Source of the DNA: Nocardioides sp. Soil774
GTDB lineage: Bacteria; Actinomycetota; Actinomycetes; Propionibacteriales; Nocardioidaceae
Assembly (NCBI RefSeq): GCF_001428125.1
Contig: NZ_LMSM01000002.1
Location: forward strand, 1-64,000
Reading direction: 5' to 3'
Length of the DNA: 64,000 bases
The notes beneath the pieces were generated by a model. It worked only from the letters and a program-made list of their open reading frames with translations. It searched no databases and had not been told where the DNA came from. Made by a program: the position numbers and the translations under genes. Positions 37,583 through 47,260 of this stretch are shown piece after piece. Numbering within the stretch: position 1 is the stretch's first letter; the number at the start of each line of letters is the position of its first letter.

Positions 37583-38935
37583 GACCAGCGCCTCCACCGC
37601 GCCCCGGAAGACCGAGGTGTGGGCGTCGACGTCGGCCTGCGTGTGGAACGGCGAGAAGAGCGACATGTTGTGGAAGGGGGCCAGCAGCACGCCCCGGTTC
37701 ACCGTCCAGAGGTGGAAGAACGCGTCGAGGTCCTCGTCGACCGCCGCCGCGGCCTCGGCGCCGGCGCGCGGGGGCGGGCAGAACCAGTACTCCGCGCGGC
37801 AGCCGAGCCGCTGCACGTGCCACGGCAGGTCGTGCTCGTCGATGATGCCCTGGATGCCGTCGGTGAACGACTCCGCCAGCGGGACGGCGACGTCGAAGTC
37901 CTCCTGCCGCAGCGCGGTGGACAGCGTCGCGCGCACGGCGGCCATCGCGAGCGCGGAGCCCGACAGCGTGCCGCCGACGCCGGCCACGTCGATGTCGTGG
38001 CCCAGCATCGGCCCCTCGAGGCGCTCGGCGACCTCGGCGGTCATGCCGTAGGCCGCGACGGCGATGCCGCCGCCGATGGGCTTGCCGATCACCACGAAGT
38101 CGGGCTCGAGGCCCCAGGCAGCGGTGGCGCCACCGGGCCCCGCGCAGATGGTGTGGGTCTCGTCGTTCACGAGCAGCACGCCGTGCCTGCGGGTGACCTC
38201 CCGCACCCCCTCGAGGTAGCCCTCGTCGGGGAGCACGATGCCGATGTTGGTGAGGGCGGGCTCCATCAGCAGGCACGCGACGTCGCCCGCTGCGAGCCGG
38301 GAGTCGAGCGCGTCGAGGTCGTTGAACGGCACCACGGCCGTCGTCTGCGCCACGTCCACCTGCGGGCCGAGGGCCCCCGGTCGCGCCACGACGCGGTCGC
38401 CGGCCCGACCGTGCTCGAGCACGCCGAGCGTCTCGTCGACGGTGCCGTGGTAGCACCAGTCCATGACCGCGATCCGGGGCCGGCCCGTGAGGTGCCGGGC
38501 GAAGCGGAGCACGAAGCGGTTGGCGTCCGTGGCCGTCATCGCCATCTGCCAGCGGGGGAGTCCGAAGCGCCGGCTCAGCTCCCCGGCCACCCAGGCTGCG
38601 TCGGTGGAGGGCAGCATCGTGGTGATGCCGAGCTCGGTGCGCTCGCGCACCGCCTCCGCCACCGCGGGCAGGCAGTGGCCGGTCATCGACCCGGTGTCAC
38701 CCAGGCACAGGTCGACGTGGTCGATCCCGTCGACGTCGGTGAAGTGCCCGCCGCCGGCGGACTGCACGAAGAGCGGGAACGAGCCCGGCCACCGGGTCAT
38801 CCACGGCATCGGCACGCCGGCCAGCAGGTGCTCGCCGGCCTCGCGCGCCAGCCTCGCCGAGGTCGGGTGCAGGTCGACGAACCGCTGCTCCTCCTCGGCC
38901 TGGAGGGCCTTGAGCCGGTCGCGGTCGACGCTCAC
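37577..38935 (-). CDS. PLP-dependent aminotransferase, glutamate-1-semialdehyde aminomutase-like
   Basis: A 452-residue class III (fold type I) PLP enzyme. The cofactor lysine is in FVVIGKPIGGG (about 280-290) and the preceding acidic residue in VNDETHT. PRIAVMDWCYHGTVDE and the LAPFHNMSLFSPFHTQADV end are typical of the glutamate-1-semialdehyde aminomutase-like group. It is not the haem-pathway HemL by context. The GTG start overlaps the gabD stop by 4 bp (GTGA), making it the last gene of the polyamine/GABA operon. It is the third class III aminotransferase in this region and its amino donor/acceptor is unknown. Confidence 0.8.
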   Translation of the reverse strand: MSVDRDRLKALQAEEEQRFVDLHPTSARLAREAGEHLLAGVPMPWMTRWPGSFPLFVQSAGGGHFTDVDGIDHVDLCLGDTGSMTGHCLPAVAEAVRERTELGITTMLPSTDAAWVAGELSRRFGLPRWQMAMTATDANRFVLRFARHLTGRPRIAVMDWCYHGTVDETLGVLEHGRAGDRVVARPGALGPQVDVAQTTAVVPFNDLDALDSRLAAGDVACLLMEPALTNIGIVLPDEGYLEGVREVTRRHGVLLVNDETHTICAGPGGATAAWGLEPDFVVIGKPIGGGIAVAAYGMTAEVAERLEGPMLGHDIDVAGVGGTLSGSALAMAAVRATLSTALRQEDFDVAVPLAESFTDGIQGIIDEHDLPWHVQRLGCRAEYWFCPPPRAGAEAAAAVDEDLDAFFHLWTVNRGVLLAPFHNMSLFSPFHTQADVDAHTSVFRGAVEALVG

Positions 38936-40392
38936 AGCGCGCTGCCGACGTACTTGGTCTCGAGGTACTCCTCGATCCCCTCGAAGCCGCCCTCGCGGCC
39001 GAAGCCGGAGTGCTTCACGCCGCCGAAGGGCGCCGCGGGGTTGGACACGATGCCGGTGTTGACGCCGACCATGCCGAACTCGAGCGCCTCGCTGACGCGC
39101 AGCACCCGCGCGTGGTCGCGGGTGAAGACGTAGGCGACCAGGCCGTACTCGGTGTCGTTGGCGCGCCGCACCGCCTCGTCCTCGTCGCGGAACGTCGAGA
39201 CCGGGGCCACCGGCCCGAAGATCTCCTCGCGGAACACCCGCGCGGAGGCAGGTACGTCGACGAGCACCGTGGGCGGGTAGAAGTGGCCGGGGCCCTCGGG
39301 GACCTGCCCGCCGACCAGCGCGCGGGCGCCACCCGACACGGCGTCCTGCACCAGCTCGTGGACCCCGGTGCGGGCCTTCTCGGTGATGAGGGGGCCGACG
39401 TCGACGCCGTCGGCGGTGCCGTCGCCGACCTGCAGCGCGCCCATCCGCTCGGCCAGCCGGGACGAGAACTCCTCGGCGACCGACTCGTGGATGAGGAAGC
39501 GGTTGGCCGAGGTGCAGGCCTCGCCAATGTTGCGCATCTTGGCGAGCATCGCCCCGTCGACCGCGGCGTCGAGGTCGGCGTCGTCGAAGACCACGAAGGG
39601 AGCGTTGCCGCCGAGCTCCATCGAGACCCGGAGCAGCTGGTCGGAGGCCTGGGCGACGAGGACCTTGCCGACCGCTGTGGAGCCGGTGAAGGTGAGCTTG
39701 CGCAGCCGGCTGTCGCGGATGAGCGGCTCGCACACCCCGCCGGAGTCGGTGGTGGTGACGACGTTGAGGACCCCGGCGGGCAGGCCCACCTCCTCGAGCA
39801 GGCCGGCGAGGGCCAGCATGGTCAACGGGGTCTCGGCGGCGGGCTTGACGACCATGGTGCAGCCGGCGGCGATCGCGGGCCCGATCTTGCGGGTGCCCAT
39901 GGCCAGCGGGAAGTTCCAGGGAGTGATCATCAGCGTGGGGCCGACCGGGCCCTTCATCGTGATGAGGCGGGTGTTGCCGGCCGGTGCGGGGGAGTAGCGC
40001 CCGTGGACGCGGACGGCCTCCTCGGAGAACCAGCGGAAGAACTCGGCGCCGTAGGTCACCTCCCCGCGGGCCTCGGCGAGCGTCTTGCCCATCTCCAGCG
40101 TCATCAGGCGCGCGAAGTCGTCGGCCCTTTCGGTCAGCAGCTCGAAGGCGCTGCGCAGGATCTCGCCGCGCAGGCGCGGCTCGGTCGTGCGCCACTCGCG
40201 CTGGGCCTCGGCCGCCGCGGCAAGGGCGCGCTCGCCGTCGGCGGGCGAGGCGTCCGCGACGGTGGTGAGCACGCGGTCGTCGGCGGGGTTGCGCACCTCG
40301 AAGGTGGCGCCGCCGGTGGCGTCGACCCACTCGCCGCCGACGAGGAGCTGGCGGGGCACGGTCCGGATCACGGTGTCGTCGATGTCTGCCAT
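38932..40392 (-). CDS. gabD: Succinate-semialdehyde dehydrogenase
   Basis: A 486-residue aldehyde dehydrogenase that oxidises succinate semialdehyde to succinate, the last GABA-catabolic step. Hallmarks are TPWNFPLAMGTRKIGPAIAA, FTGSTAVGK (cofactor), MELGGNAP with the general-base glutamate, GEACTSANRF with the nucleophilic cysteine, and EEIFGPVAPV. The ATG shares one base with the gabT stop (TGATG). Chemistry is certain. Substrate is assigned from similarity and the adjacent gabT. Confidence 0.9.
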   Translation of the reverse strand: MADIDDTVIRTVPRQLLVGGEWVDATGGATFEVRNPADDRVLTTVADASPADGERALAAAAEAQREWRTTEPRLRGEILRSAFELLTERADDFARLMTLEMGKTLAEARGEVTYGAEFFRWFSEEAVRVHGRYSPAPAGNTRLITMKGPVGPTLMITPWNFPLAMGTRKIGPAIAAGCTMVVKPAAETPLTMLALAGLLEEVGLPAGVLNVVTTTDSGGVCEPLIRDSRLRKLTFTGSTAVGKVLVAQASDQLLRVSMELGGNAPFVVFDDADLDAAVDGAMLAKMRNIGEACTSANRFLIHESVAEEFSSRLAERMGALQVGDGTADGVDVGPLITEKARTGVHELVQDAVSGGARALVGGQVPEGPGHFYPPTVLVDVPASARVFREEIFGPVAPVSTFRDEDEAVRRANDTEYGLVAYVFTRDHARVLRVSEALEFGMVGVNTGIVSNPAAPFGGVKHSGFGREGGFEGIEEYLETKYVGSAL

Positions 40393-41756
40393 CACTCCAC
40401 CTTGCCACTCGGTGCTGCAGCGACGGCCGCGTCGAAGGCCGCCTCGAAGATGTCGAGCCCCTCGCCGAGGAGGTCGTCGCCGATCGCGAGCGGCGGCAGG
40501 AAGCGGAACACGTTGCCGAAGGTGCCGCAGGTCAGGGTGACCAGGCCCTGCGCGGAGCAGGCGCGGTGGATCGCGCCGGCGAGCGCCGGGTCGGGCGTGC
40601 GCCCCGGGCCGTCGCTGACGAGCTCCACCGCGAGCATGGCGCCCCGTCCGCGGATGTCGCCGACGCGCTCGGGGTGCCGCACCGCCAGCGCCTCGAGCCG
40701 CGGGACGAACGCCTTCTCGATCTCGCGCGCGCGGGCCGGGAGGTCCTCGGCCTGCATCGTCTCGATGGCCGCGAGCGCGGCGGCGCAGGCCACGGGGTTG
40801 CCGCCGTAGGTGCCGCCCAGGCCACCCACGTGCACCGAGTCCATCACCTCGGCGCGGCCGGTGACGGCGGCGAGCGGCAGGCCGCCGGCCATGCCCTTCG
40901 CGGTCGTGACGAGGTCGGGCACGACGCCCTCGTGGTCGCAGGCGAACCAGTCGCCCGTGCGGGCGAACCCGGTCTGGATCTCGTCGGCGATCAGCAGGAT
41001 GCCGTTGTCGCGGCACCACTCGGCGACCCGCGGCAGCCAGCCCGGCGGGGGCACGATGAAGCCGCCCTCGCCCTGGATCGGCTCGATGAGCACCGCGGCG
41101 CAGCTGTCCTCGCCGACCTGGGTGTGCACCGTCGTGACGAACGCGTCGAACGCCTCGTCCGCGCACGCCTCGGCCCCGCCCGGCCAGCGGTAGGGGTAGG
41201 CCATCGGCGCGCGGTAGATCTCGCCGGCGAAGGGCCCGAAGCCGTGCTTGTAGGGCATCGTCTTCGCGGTCAGCGCCATCGTGAGGTTCGTGCGCCCGTG
41301 GTAGGCGTGGTCGAAGACCACGATCGCGTCGCGGCCCGTGTGGTGGCGTGCGACCTTGACGGCGTTCTCCACCGCCTCGGCGCCGGAGTTGAAGAGCGCG
41401 GAGCGCTTCTCATGGCTCCCCGGCGTCAGCTCGGCGAGCTTCTCGCAGACCGCGACGTACTCCTCGTAGGGGGTCACCATGAAGCAGGTGTGCGTGAAGT
41501 CGGCGACCTGGCGCTGCACCGCCTCCACGACGCGCGGTGCGGCGTTGCCGACGGTCGTCACCGCGATCCCGGAGCCGAAGTCGATGAGCTGGTTGCCGTC
41601 GACGTCGCGCAGGATGCCGCCGCCCGCCTGCTCGACGTAGACCGGCAGCGTGGTGCCGACGCCGGCCGACACGGCCGCCTGCTTGCGCGCCTGCAGCTCC
41701 TGCGAGCGCGGCCCGGGGATCTCGGTGGCCAGGATGCGTTGCTGGGAGAGGGTCAT
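40392..41756 (-). CDS. gabT: 4-aminobutyrate--2-oxoglutarate aminotransferase
   Basis: A 454-residue class III aminotransferase that converts GABA to succinate semialdehyde. Visible parts are FNSGAEAVENAVKVAR (phosphate-binding), FDHAYHGRTNLTMALT, EPIQGEGGFIVPPPGWL, DEIQTGFARTG and the PLP lysine in LVTTAKGMAGGLPLAAV. The ATG shares one base with the stop of the saccharopine-dehydrogenase-like gene. It sits directly before gabD, and the pair forms the GABA shunt branch of the operon. Confidence 0.92.
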   Translation of the reverse strand: MTLSQQRILATEIPGPRSQELQARKQAAVSAGVGTTLPVYVEQAGGGILRDVDGNQLIDFGSGIAVTTVGNAAPRVVEAVQRQVADFTHTCFMVTPYEEYVAVCEKLAELTPGSHEKRSALFNSGAEAVENAVKVARHHTGRDAIVVFDHAYHGRTNLTMALTAKTMPYKHGFGPFAGEIYRAPMAYPYRWPGGAEACADEAFDAFVTTVHTQVGEDSCAAVLIEPIQGEGGFIVPPPGWLPRVAEWCRDNGILLIADEIQTGFARTGDWFACDHEGVVPDLVTTAKGMAGGLPLAAVTGRAEVMDSVHVGGLGGTYGGNPVACAAALAAIETMQAEDLPARAREIEKAFVPRLEALAVRHPERVGDIRGRGAMLAVELVSDGPGRTPDPALAGAIHRACSAQGLVTLTCGTFGNVFRFLPPLAIGDDLLGEGLDIFEAAFDAAVAAAPSGKVE

Positions 41757-43048
41757 CAGTCGTCCTTGGTCCGGTCCTCGAGGCCCCACGGGGATCCGTA
41801 GCCCTCGGGCTTGGGTGCGGCGAGCAGGTCGAGGAACGGCCGCGGTGGCAGCGCCTCGGGGCCGAGCACGCCGGTGCCCGACCACGTGCCGGTGGCGAGC
41901 AGCTCGAGCGCCACCACCGGGTTGATCGCGGTCTGCCACACCACGCACTGCGCGCCGTAGTCGCGCATCGAGTCGGCGTTGTCGACCACGTGGTAGAGGT
42001 ACGTCGAGCGCGGCGCGCCGTCCTTGCCGGTGCCGGTGACGAAGACGCCCGCGCACGTCCTGCCCTCCATGCGGGGCCCGATCGTCGCGGGGTCGGGCAG
42101 GCACGCGGCCACCACGTCACGCGGCGAGACCTGCACGCCCTTCACCGTGACCGGGTCGGTCGAGTCGAGACCGAGCGTGTGCAGGGTGCGCAGGATGGAG
42201 ATCATCTCCTCTCCCAGGCCGTACTTGAAGGTGACCCGGTCCGCCTCGAGCCAGCGCGGCATGAGCAGCACCTCCTCGTGCTCCACGTGCACGCACTCCA
42301 CCGGGCCGATCCCCTCGGGGAAGTCGAAGACCTCGGGCTCGGAGAAGGGCGGCAGCGTGAAGAACCCCTGCTCCAGGTCGCCACCGCCCCTCTCGCGCTC
42401 CCACACCACCGGGGGGTTGAGGCACTCCTCGATGATCGTCCACATCGAGAAGCCGGGCGCGAAGACCTCGTTGCCGTCGTCGTCGCGGATGACGAGGTTG
42501 GCGCCGTCGCGGGTGCCGAGCTCGTCGATGTGGTCGAAGAGCTCGTCGGCGGCGTAGCGGGCGAAGACGTCGGAGAGCCCAGGCTCGACGCCGATGCCGA
42601 GCAGGGCGAGCCTGCCCGCCGCCTCCCACTCGCCGGCCCGCGCGAACTGCTCGTCGCCCAGCTTCACGCCGACCTTCTCGTGCGGGGCGTCGGGGTGCGG
42701 CGCCGACAGGCTCATCGCCATGTCGAGGTAGTCGGCTCCGGCAGCGAGCGCGCCGGTGAAGATCGGCATCACGAACCGCGGGTCGACGGCGTTGAAGACG
42801 TGGGTCGCACGCACCTCCCGGGCGAGCGCCGCCACGGCGTCGGCGTCGGAGGCGTCCACCTGCGCGGCGCTGAAGCGCCCCTCGCCCGTACGCCGTCCGC
42901 CTGCCGCGGCGACGGTGTGCTCGGCTCGCGCCAGGTCGTAGTCGGCGACCACCCAGGCCTCGAAGAAGTCGCGCTCGACCGCGATCCGGGCCGCGGCGTC
43001 GCCGACGCCTCCGGCCCCGACCATCAGCACGCGCATCGGCTCAGGCAT
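41756..43048 (-). CDS. Saccharopine dehydrogenase-like oxidoreductase
   Basis: A 430-residue NAD(P)-binding protein of the saccharopine dehydrogenase/reductase family. The Rossmann motif is RVLMVGAGGVGDAAARIA (about 6-23). VFNAVDPRFVMPIF and ADYLDMAMS lie in the first half, and GIGVEPGLSDVFARYAADEL marks the catalytic half. The family includes carboxynorspermidine dehydrogenase and lysine-pathway enzymes. The position between the Pot importer and gabT points to polyamine- or amino-acid-related chemistry, but the reaction is not known. An ATG at residue 5 is an alternative start. The stop is coupled to gabT (TGATG). Confidence 0.8.
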   Translation of the reverse strand: MPEPMRVLMVGAGGVGDAAARIAVERDFFEAWVVADYDLARAEHTVAAAGGRRTGEGRFSAAQVDASDADAVAALAREVRATHVFNAVDPRFVMPIFTGALAAGADYLDMAMSLSAPHPDAPHEKVGVKLGDEQFARAGEWEAAGRLALLGIGVEPGLSDVFARYAADELFDHIDELGTRDGANLVIRDDDGNEVFAPGFSMWTIIEECLNPPVVWERERGGGDLEQGFFTLPPFSEPEVFDFPEGIGPVECVHVEHEEVLLMPRWLEADRVTFKYGLGEEMISILRTLHTLGLDSTDPVTVKGVQVSPRDVVAACLPDPATIGPRMEGRTCAGVFVTGTGKDGAPRSTYLYHVVDNADSMRDYGAQCVVWQTAINPVVALELLATGTWSGTGVLGPEALPPRPFLDLLAAPKPEGYGSPWGLEDRTKDD

Positions 43049-43054
43049 CGATCC

Positions 43055-43924
43055 TCATTCCTTGTAGCGGGACGCCCGCAGCGAGCTCACGACCTGCGCG
43101 CCGACGACGAGCAGGACGGCGAGCACGAACATCGAGAAGCCGATGACGTTGGCCTCGGCGGGGATGCCGCGACGCGAGGCGACGTAGACGAACTTGGGGA
43201 AGGTGGACTCGTTGCCCGAGACGAAGTTGGTGATGATGAAGTCGTCGAAGGACAGCGAGAAGGCGAGCATCGCCGCGCCCAGGATGCCCGGCAGGATCAG
43301 CGGGAAGGTGACCTTCCAGAAGGTCTGCGCCGGGCTGGCGTAGAGGTCCTGCGCGGCCTCCTCGATCCGGGGGTCGAGCGACTGGATCCGGGCCTTGACC
43401 GTGACCACCACGAAGCTCAGGCAGAACATGATGTGGGCGAACACGATCGTGGTGAAGCCCAGGCTGATGCCGACGTTGGCGAAGCCCTGCACGAAGATCG
43501 TCAGCAGGGCGGCGCCCATCACGATCTCGGGCGTGGCCATCGGCACGAAGATCAGCACGTTGCTCGCGGCCTTGCCGCGGAAGCGGTAGCGGACCATGGC
43601 CAGCGCCATCAGGGTGCCCAGCACGGTCGCCACCACCGTGGAGATCGCGCCCACCTGCAGCGAGGTCACGAGCGACTCGCACGCCCCGGCGACGCGGCAC
43701 GGGTCCTGCCAGTGCTTCCAGGTGAAGCCCTGCCACACGATGTTGGTCTTGCCGTGGTCGTTGAAGGAGAACGCGAACGTGTAGGCGACCGGCAGGAACA
43801 GGTAGAGCAGCACCAGGATCGCCGACAGGATCGCGAAGTGGTTGGCCAGCCACAGCTGGACCCGCTTCGCGCCCGAGGGCCGGTAGGCCGGGGAGGCCAC
43901 GGGGGTCTGGTCGGTCGTCGTCAT
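43055..43924 (-). CDS. potC: Polyamine ABC transporter permease, PotC type
   Basis: A 289-residue inner-membrane permease with about six helices. The EAA loop that contacts the ATPase is at EEAAQDLYASPAQTFWKVTF (about 180-200). It resembles the PotC/YdcV branch of spermidine/putrescine permeases. The ATG at 43924 has GAGGTGG 5 nt upstream and was preferred to the GTG at 43933. It pairs with the PotB permease just upstream. Together with PotA and PotD it forms a complete importer. Confidence 0.88.
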   Translation of the reverse strand: MTTTDQTPVASPAYRPSGAKRVQLWLANHFAILSAILVLLYLFLPVAYTFAFSFNDHGKTNIVWQGFTWKHWQDPCRVAGACESLVTSLQVGAISTVVATVLGTLMALAMVRYRFRGKAASNVLIFVPMATPEIVMGAALLTIFVQGFANVGISLGFTTIVFAHIMFCLSFVVVTVKARIQSLDPRIEEAAQDLYASPAQTFWKVTFPLILPGILGAAMLAFSLSFDDFIITNFVSGNESTFPKFVYVASRRGIPAEANVIGFSMFVLAVLLVVGAQVVSSLRASRYKE

Positions 43925-43934
43925 CGCAGCCACC

Positions 43935-44855
43935 TCACACCAGCTCGTCGGTGCCGAAGCGGCGGACGTAGAGGAACACCATCGCCAGGATCGCGGCCAT
44001 CAGCGTGAACGACAGCGCGGCCGCCACGGGGTAGCCGCCGGGCACGGCGAGGAACTGGTCGTTGATGACGTTGCCGACCATCTTGCCGCGCTGCGGGCCG
44101 AGGAGCTCCATGTTGACGAAGTCGCCGGCGGCAGGGATGAAGGTCAGCAGCGTCCCGGCGAGCACGCCGGGCATCGACATCGGCAAGGTCACCGTCCGGA
44201 AGGTCGTGAAGCCGTTGGCGTAGAGGTCGCCGCCGGCCTCGATCACGCGCGGGTCGGCCCGCTCGAGGGAGGCGTAGATCGGCAGCACCATGAAGGGCAG
44301 GAAGTTGTAGGTCAGGCCCGCGACGACCGCGACCGGGGTGTTGATGATGTGCCCGCCCGGCAGCAGGTGCAGGAAGTTCAGCACCGCGGCGACCGGCCCC
44401 TCGTCGGCCAGGATCTGCGACCAGGCGAAGGTGCGCAGGATGAAGGAGGTGAAGAAGGGCGCGACGACGCAGATCATCATCAGGTTGCGCCACCGCCCGG
44501 CCTTGAACGCCATGGCGTAGGCCAGCGGGTAGGCCACGACGAAGGCGAGGAAGGTCGCGAGGCCGGCGTAGAGGAAGGACCGCGCGAAGTGCGGGGCGTA
44601 GTCGGTCAGCGCGCTGAGGTAGTTCTCGAAGTTGAGGTCGCGGTAGTAGTAGCCGGGGAAGCCCGGGAACCGGCTCTGCAGGCTCACCGCCGCCAGCTGC
44701 ACCAGCGGCAGGATGAAGAACACCCCGAGCCACAACACCCCCGGCAGCAGCAGGAGGTACGCCGTCCAGCTGCGCTTCTCCGTCTCCGGTGCAGGTGCCG
44801 TCGGGTGGACCGCGGGGTCGCCGGCCACCTGCGAGACCTGCGCGAGCGAGCTCAC
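43935..44855 (-). CDS. potB: Polyamine ABC transporter permease, PotB type
   Basis: A 306-residue permease with about six membrane helices (SWTAYLLLLPGVLWLGVFFI is the first). The EAA loop is VIEAGGDLYANGFTTFRTVT. It resembles PotB/YdcU. Its start overlaps the potA stop by 4 bp (ATGA). A small gap of about ten bases separates it from potC. Confidence 0.88.
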   Translation of the reverse strand: MSSLAQVSQVAGDPAVHPTAPAPETEKRSWTAYLLLLPGVLWLGVFFILPLVQLAAVSLQSRFPGFPGYYYRDLNFENYLSALTDYAPHFARSFLYAGLATFLAFVVAYPLAYAMAFKAGRWRNLMMICVVAPFFTSFILRTFAWSQILADEGPVAAVLNFLHLLPGGHIINTPVAVVAGLTYNFLPFMVLPIYASLERADPRVIEAGGDLYANGFTTFRTVTLPMSMPGVLAGTLLTFIPAAGDFVNMELLGPQRGKMVGNVINDQFLAVPGGYPVAAALSFTLMAAILAMVFLYVRRFGTDELV

Positions 44856-45952
44856 GCCTCCTCCACGGGCACGCCGAACGCGTGGCCGGGGTTCCAGGTC
44901 AGCCAGACCTCGTCACCGGGACGCAGGTCGATCGGCTCGACGTCGAGGTTCTGCTCGTAGCAGCTCCACGTGGCGCCGCTCGGCATGTCGACGAGGTAGC
45001 TGGTCGCCACGCCGAGGAAGGACACGTCGCGGACCACGCCCTTGACGTCGTTGCCGACGCCCTGCGGCTGCTGGCGCGACACCGTCACCTTCTCGGGGCG
45101 TACGCCGAAGAGCACCTCGCCGTCGTGCACCTGCGAGCGGGCCCGGGAGATCTTCACCTTGGTGCCGAAGACGTCGGCGACCAGGTGCTCGCCGTCGGTG
45201 CCCTCGATGGCACCCACGCCGGTGTTGGCCTGGCCGAGGAAGTTCGCGACGAAGCGCGTGCGCGGGAGGTCGTAGAGGTGCGCGGGCGGCCCGAGCTGCT
45301 CGATGTGGCCCTTGTTCATCACCGCGACGGTGTCGGCCATGGTCATGGCCTCCTCCTGGTCGTGGGTGACGTGGATGAAGGTCAGGCCGACCTCGGTCTG
45401 GATCCGTTTGAGCTCGACCTGCATCTCGCGGCGCAGCTTGAGGTCGAGCGCGCCGAGGGGCTCGTCGAGCAGCAGCACCTCGGGGTGGTTCACCAGGGCT
45501 CGCGCCAGCGCCACGCGCTGCTGCTGCCCGCCCGAGAGCTGGTGCGGCTTGCGACCGGCGAACTGCGTCATCTGCACGAGCTCGAGCGCGTCGTCGGTGC
45601 GCGTCGAGGCGTCCTTGTCCTTGCGGCGCTTGGGCCCGAAGGCCACGTTGTCGCGGATGGTGAGGTGCGGGAACAGTGCGTAGGACTGGAACACCGTGTT
45701 GACCGGGCGCTCGTAGGGACGCGAGCCGGTGAGGTCGGTGTCGCCGATCATCACGCGACCGGCGGTGGGCTGCTCGAGCCCGGCCACCATGCGCAACGTC
45801 GTGGTCTTGCCGCAGCCCGACGGGCCGAGCAGGGCGAAGAACGACCCGCGGGGGACCGTCAGGTCGATGCCGTCGACGGCGGTGAAGTCGCCGAAGGTCT
45901 TGGTCACGCTCTCGAGCTGGAGGTCGCCGCGCGCCTCCTTGAATCCGGCCAT
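44852..45952 (-). CDS. potA: Polyamine ABC transporter ATP-binding protein, PotA type
   Basis: A 366-residue ATPase that powers the importer. Motifs are Walker A LGPSGCGKTTTLRMV (42-56), LSGGQQQRVALARALV, Walker B LLLDEPLGALD and the switch histidine in IHVTHDQEEA. A C-terminal TOBE domain (about 290-360) is typical for the PotA/MalK group. It begins one base before the potD stop region and is coupled to potB. Confidence 0.92.
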   Translation of the reverse strand: MAGFKEARGDLQLESVTKTFGDFTAVDGIDLTVPRGSFFALLGPSGCGKTTTLRMVAGLEQPTAGRVMIGDTDLTGSRPYERPVNTVFQSYALFPHLTIRDNVAFGPKRRKDKDASTRTDDALELVQMTQFAGRKPHQLSGGQQQRVALARALVNHPEVLLLDEPLGALDLKLRREMQVELKRIQTEVGLTFIHVTHDQEEAMTMADTVAVMNKGHIEQLGPPAHLYDLPRTRFVANFLGQANTGVGAIEGTDGEHLVADVFGTKVKISRARSQVHDGEVLFGVRPEKVTVSRQQPQGVGNDVKGVVRDVSFLGVATSYLVDMPSGATWSCYEQNLDVEPIDLRPGDEVWLTWNPGHAFGVPVEEA

Positions 45953-45953
45953 G

Positions 45954-47204
45954 TCAGTTCCCCATCACCTTCGTGGACCACAGGTCGGCGAACTCGATGT
46001 CCTCGTCGGCGTCGAGCACGCGGAACGACTGGATGTTGTTGTCGGCGATGAACTCCGCGGTCGGGAAGATCCACGGGCTCTCGGCGAGGTCGGGGTCGAG
46101 CTTCTCCATCTCCGCCTGGGCGCCGTCGACCGGGCAGACGTAGTTGACCCAGGCGGCGACCTGGGCGGCGACCGCCGGGTCGTAGTAGTAGTCCATGAGC
46201 CGCTGGGCGTTGCTGCGGTGGGTCGAGGTGATCGGCACCATCATGTTGTCCGACCACAGGGTGCCGCCGGACTCGGGGATGGTGAAGGTCCAGTTGGGGT
46301 CCTCGGTGTCGTAGGCGAGGACGAAGATGTCGCCGCTCCACGTGATGCCCGCGACCGCGTTGCCGCTGGTGAGGTCCTCCATGTAGGAGTTGCCCTTCAC
46401 CTTGCGGATGTAGCCGTCCTCGATCTTGCCCTCGATGAAGTCCAGCGCCTTCTCGAACTCCGCCTTGCCCCAGCCGCTCTCGATGTCGACGCCCTGCGCC
46501 TGCATCACGAGCCCGGCGGTGTCGCGGAACTCCGAGAGCACCACGATGCGGCCCTTCAGGTCGTCGGCCCACAGGTCGTCGAGCGTCTTCAGCTCACGCC
46601 CGACCTTCTCCTTGTTGTAGCCGATCCCGGCGAAGCCGCTCTGCCAGGTGATCGAGTGCGTCCGGCCCGGGTCGAAGGAGACGTCCTTGAGCGGCTGCAG
46701 CAGGTTGCTGACCACGTTGGGCATCTGGATCAGCTCGAGCGGCTGGCACAGCTGGTCGCGGATCACGCGCGAGGCCATCCAGTCGGTGAGCGTGAAGATG
46801 TCACGGTCGATGCTCTGCCCGGCGCGCAGCTGCGGGGCGACCTTGGCGTAGTAGGAATCGTTGTCGTCGACGTCCTCGCTGTAGGTGACCTTGATCCCGG
46901 TCTTCTGCATGAAGGCCTCGAGCGTGGGGGACTTCGTCTCCTTGCCGTTCATGTCGAGGTAGGCCGTCCAGTTGGCCCACTTGAGGATCTTCTCCTTGTC
47001 CGACAGGTCCGTCGGCAGGTCCAGGCTGGCCGCCCCTCCCGACGGTGGCTCCGGCGGGGCGCAGCCGGTGAGGGCGAGCCCGGTGCCGGCGGCGAGCCCG
47101 GTGCCCAGCAGCGCGCGGCGGCTGAGACCGCCGGACGCCGCCTGGGTGAGGGCGGCCGCCGGTGGCGACAGGGGGCGCCGTGCCCGGCGCGGGATCGGTG
47201 TCAT
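45954..47204 (-). CDS. potD: Polyamine-binding lipoprotein, PotD type
   Basis: A 416-residue solute-binding protein. The N-terminus has a twin-arginine-like signal (SRRALLGTGLAAG, arginines at 29-30) ending in a lipobox LTGC with C48, so it should be exported, possibly by Tat, and lipid-anchored outside the cell. The mature part resembles PotD/PotF (KWANWTAYLDMNGKE; TLTDWMASRVIRDQL). It captures putrescine or spermidine for the PotABC permease encoded downstream. Exact ligand is not certain. Confidence 0.88.
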   Translation of the reverse strand: MTPIPRRARRPLSPPAAALTQAASGGLSRRALLGTGLAAGTGLALTGCAPPEPPSGGAASLDLPTDLSDKEKILKWANWTAYLDMNGKETKSPTLEAFMQKTGIKVTYSEDVDDNDSYYAKVAPQLRAGQSIDRDIFTLTDWMASRVIRDQLCQPLELIQMPNVVSNLLQPLKDVSFDPGRTHSITWQSGFAGIGYNKEKVGRELKTLDDLWADDLKGRIVVLSEFRDTAGLVMQAQGVDIESGWGKAEFEKALDFIEGKIEDGYIRKVKGNSYMEDLTSGNAVAGITWSGDIFVLAYDTEDPNWTFTIPESGGTLWSDNMMVPITSTHRSNAQRLMDYYYDPAVAAQVAAWVNYVCPVDGAQAEMEKLDPDLAESPWIFPTAEFIADNNIQSFRVLDADEDIEFADLWSTKVMGN

Positions 47205-47260
47205 CAGTGCAGTCCTCCGGTCGGCCCCGAATGGGTGGTGTGGTGGGGGAGCTGGGTCGC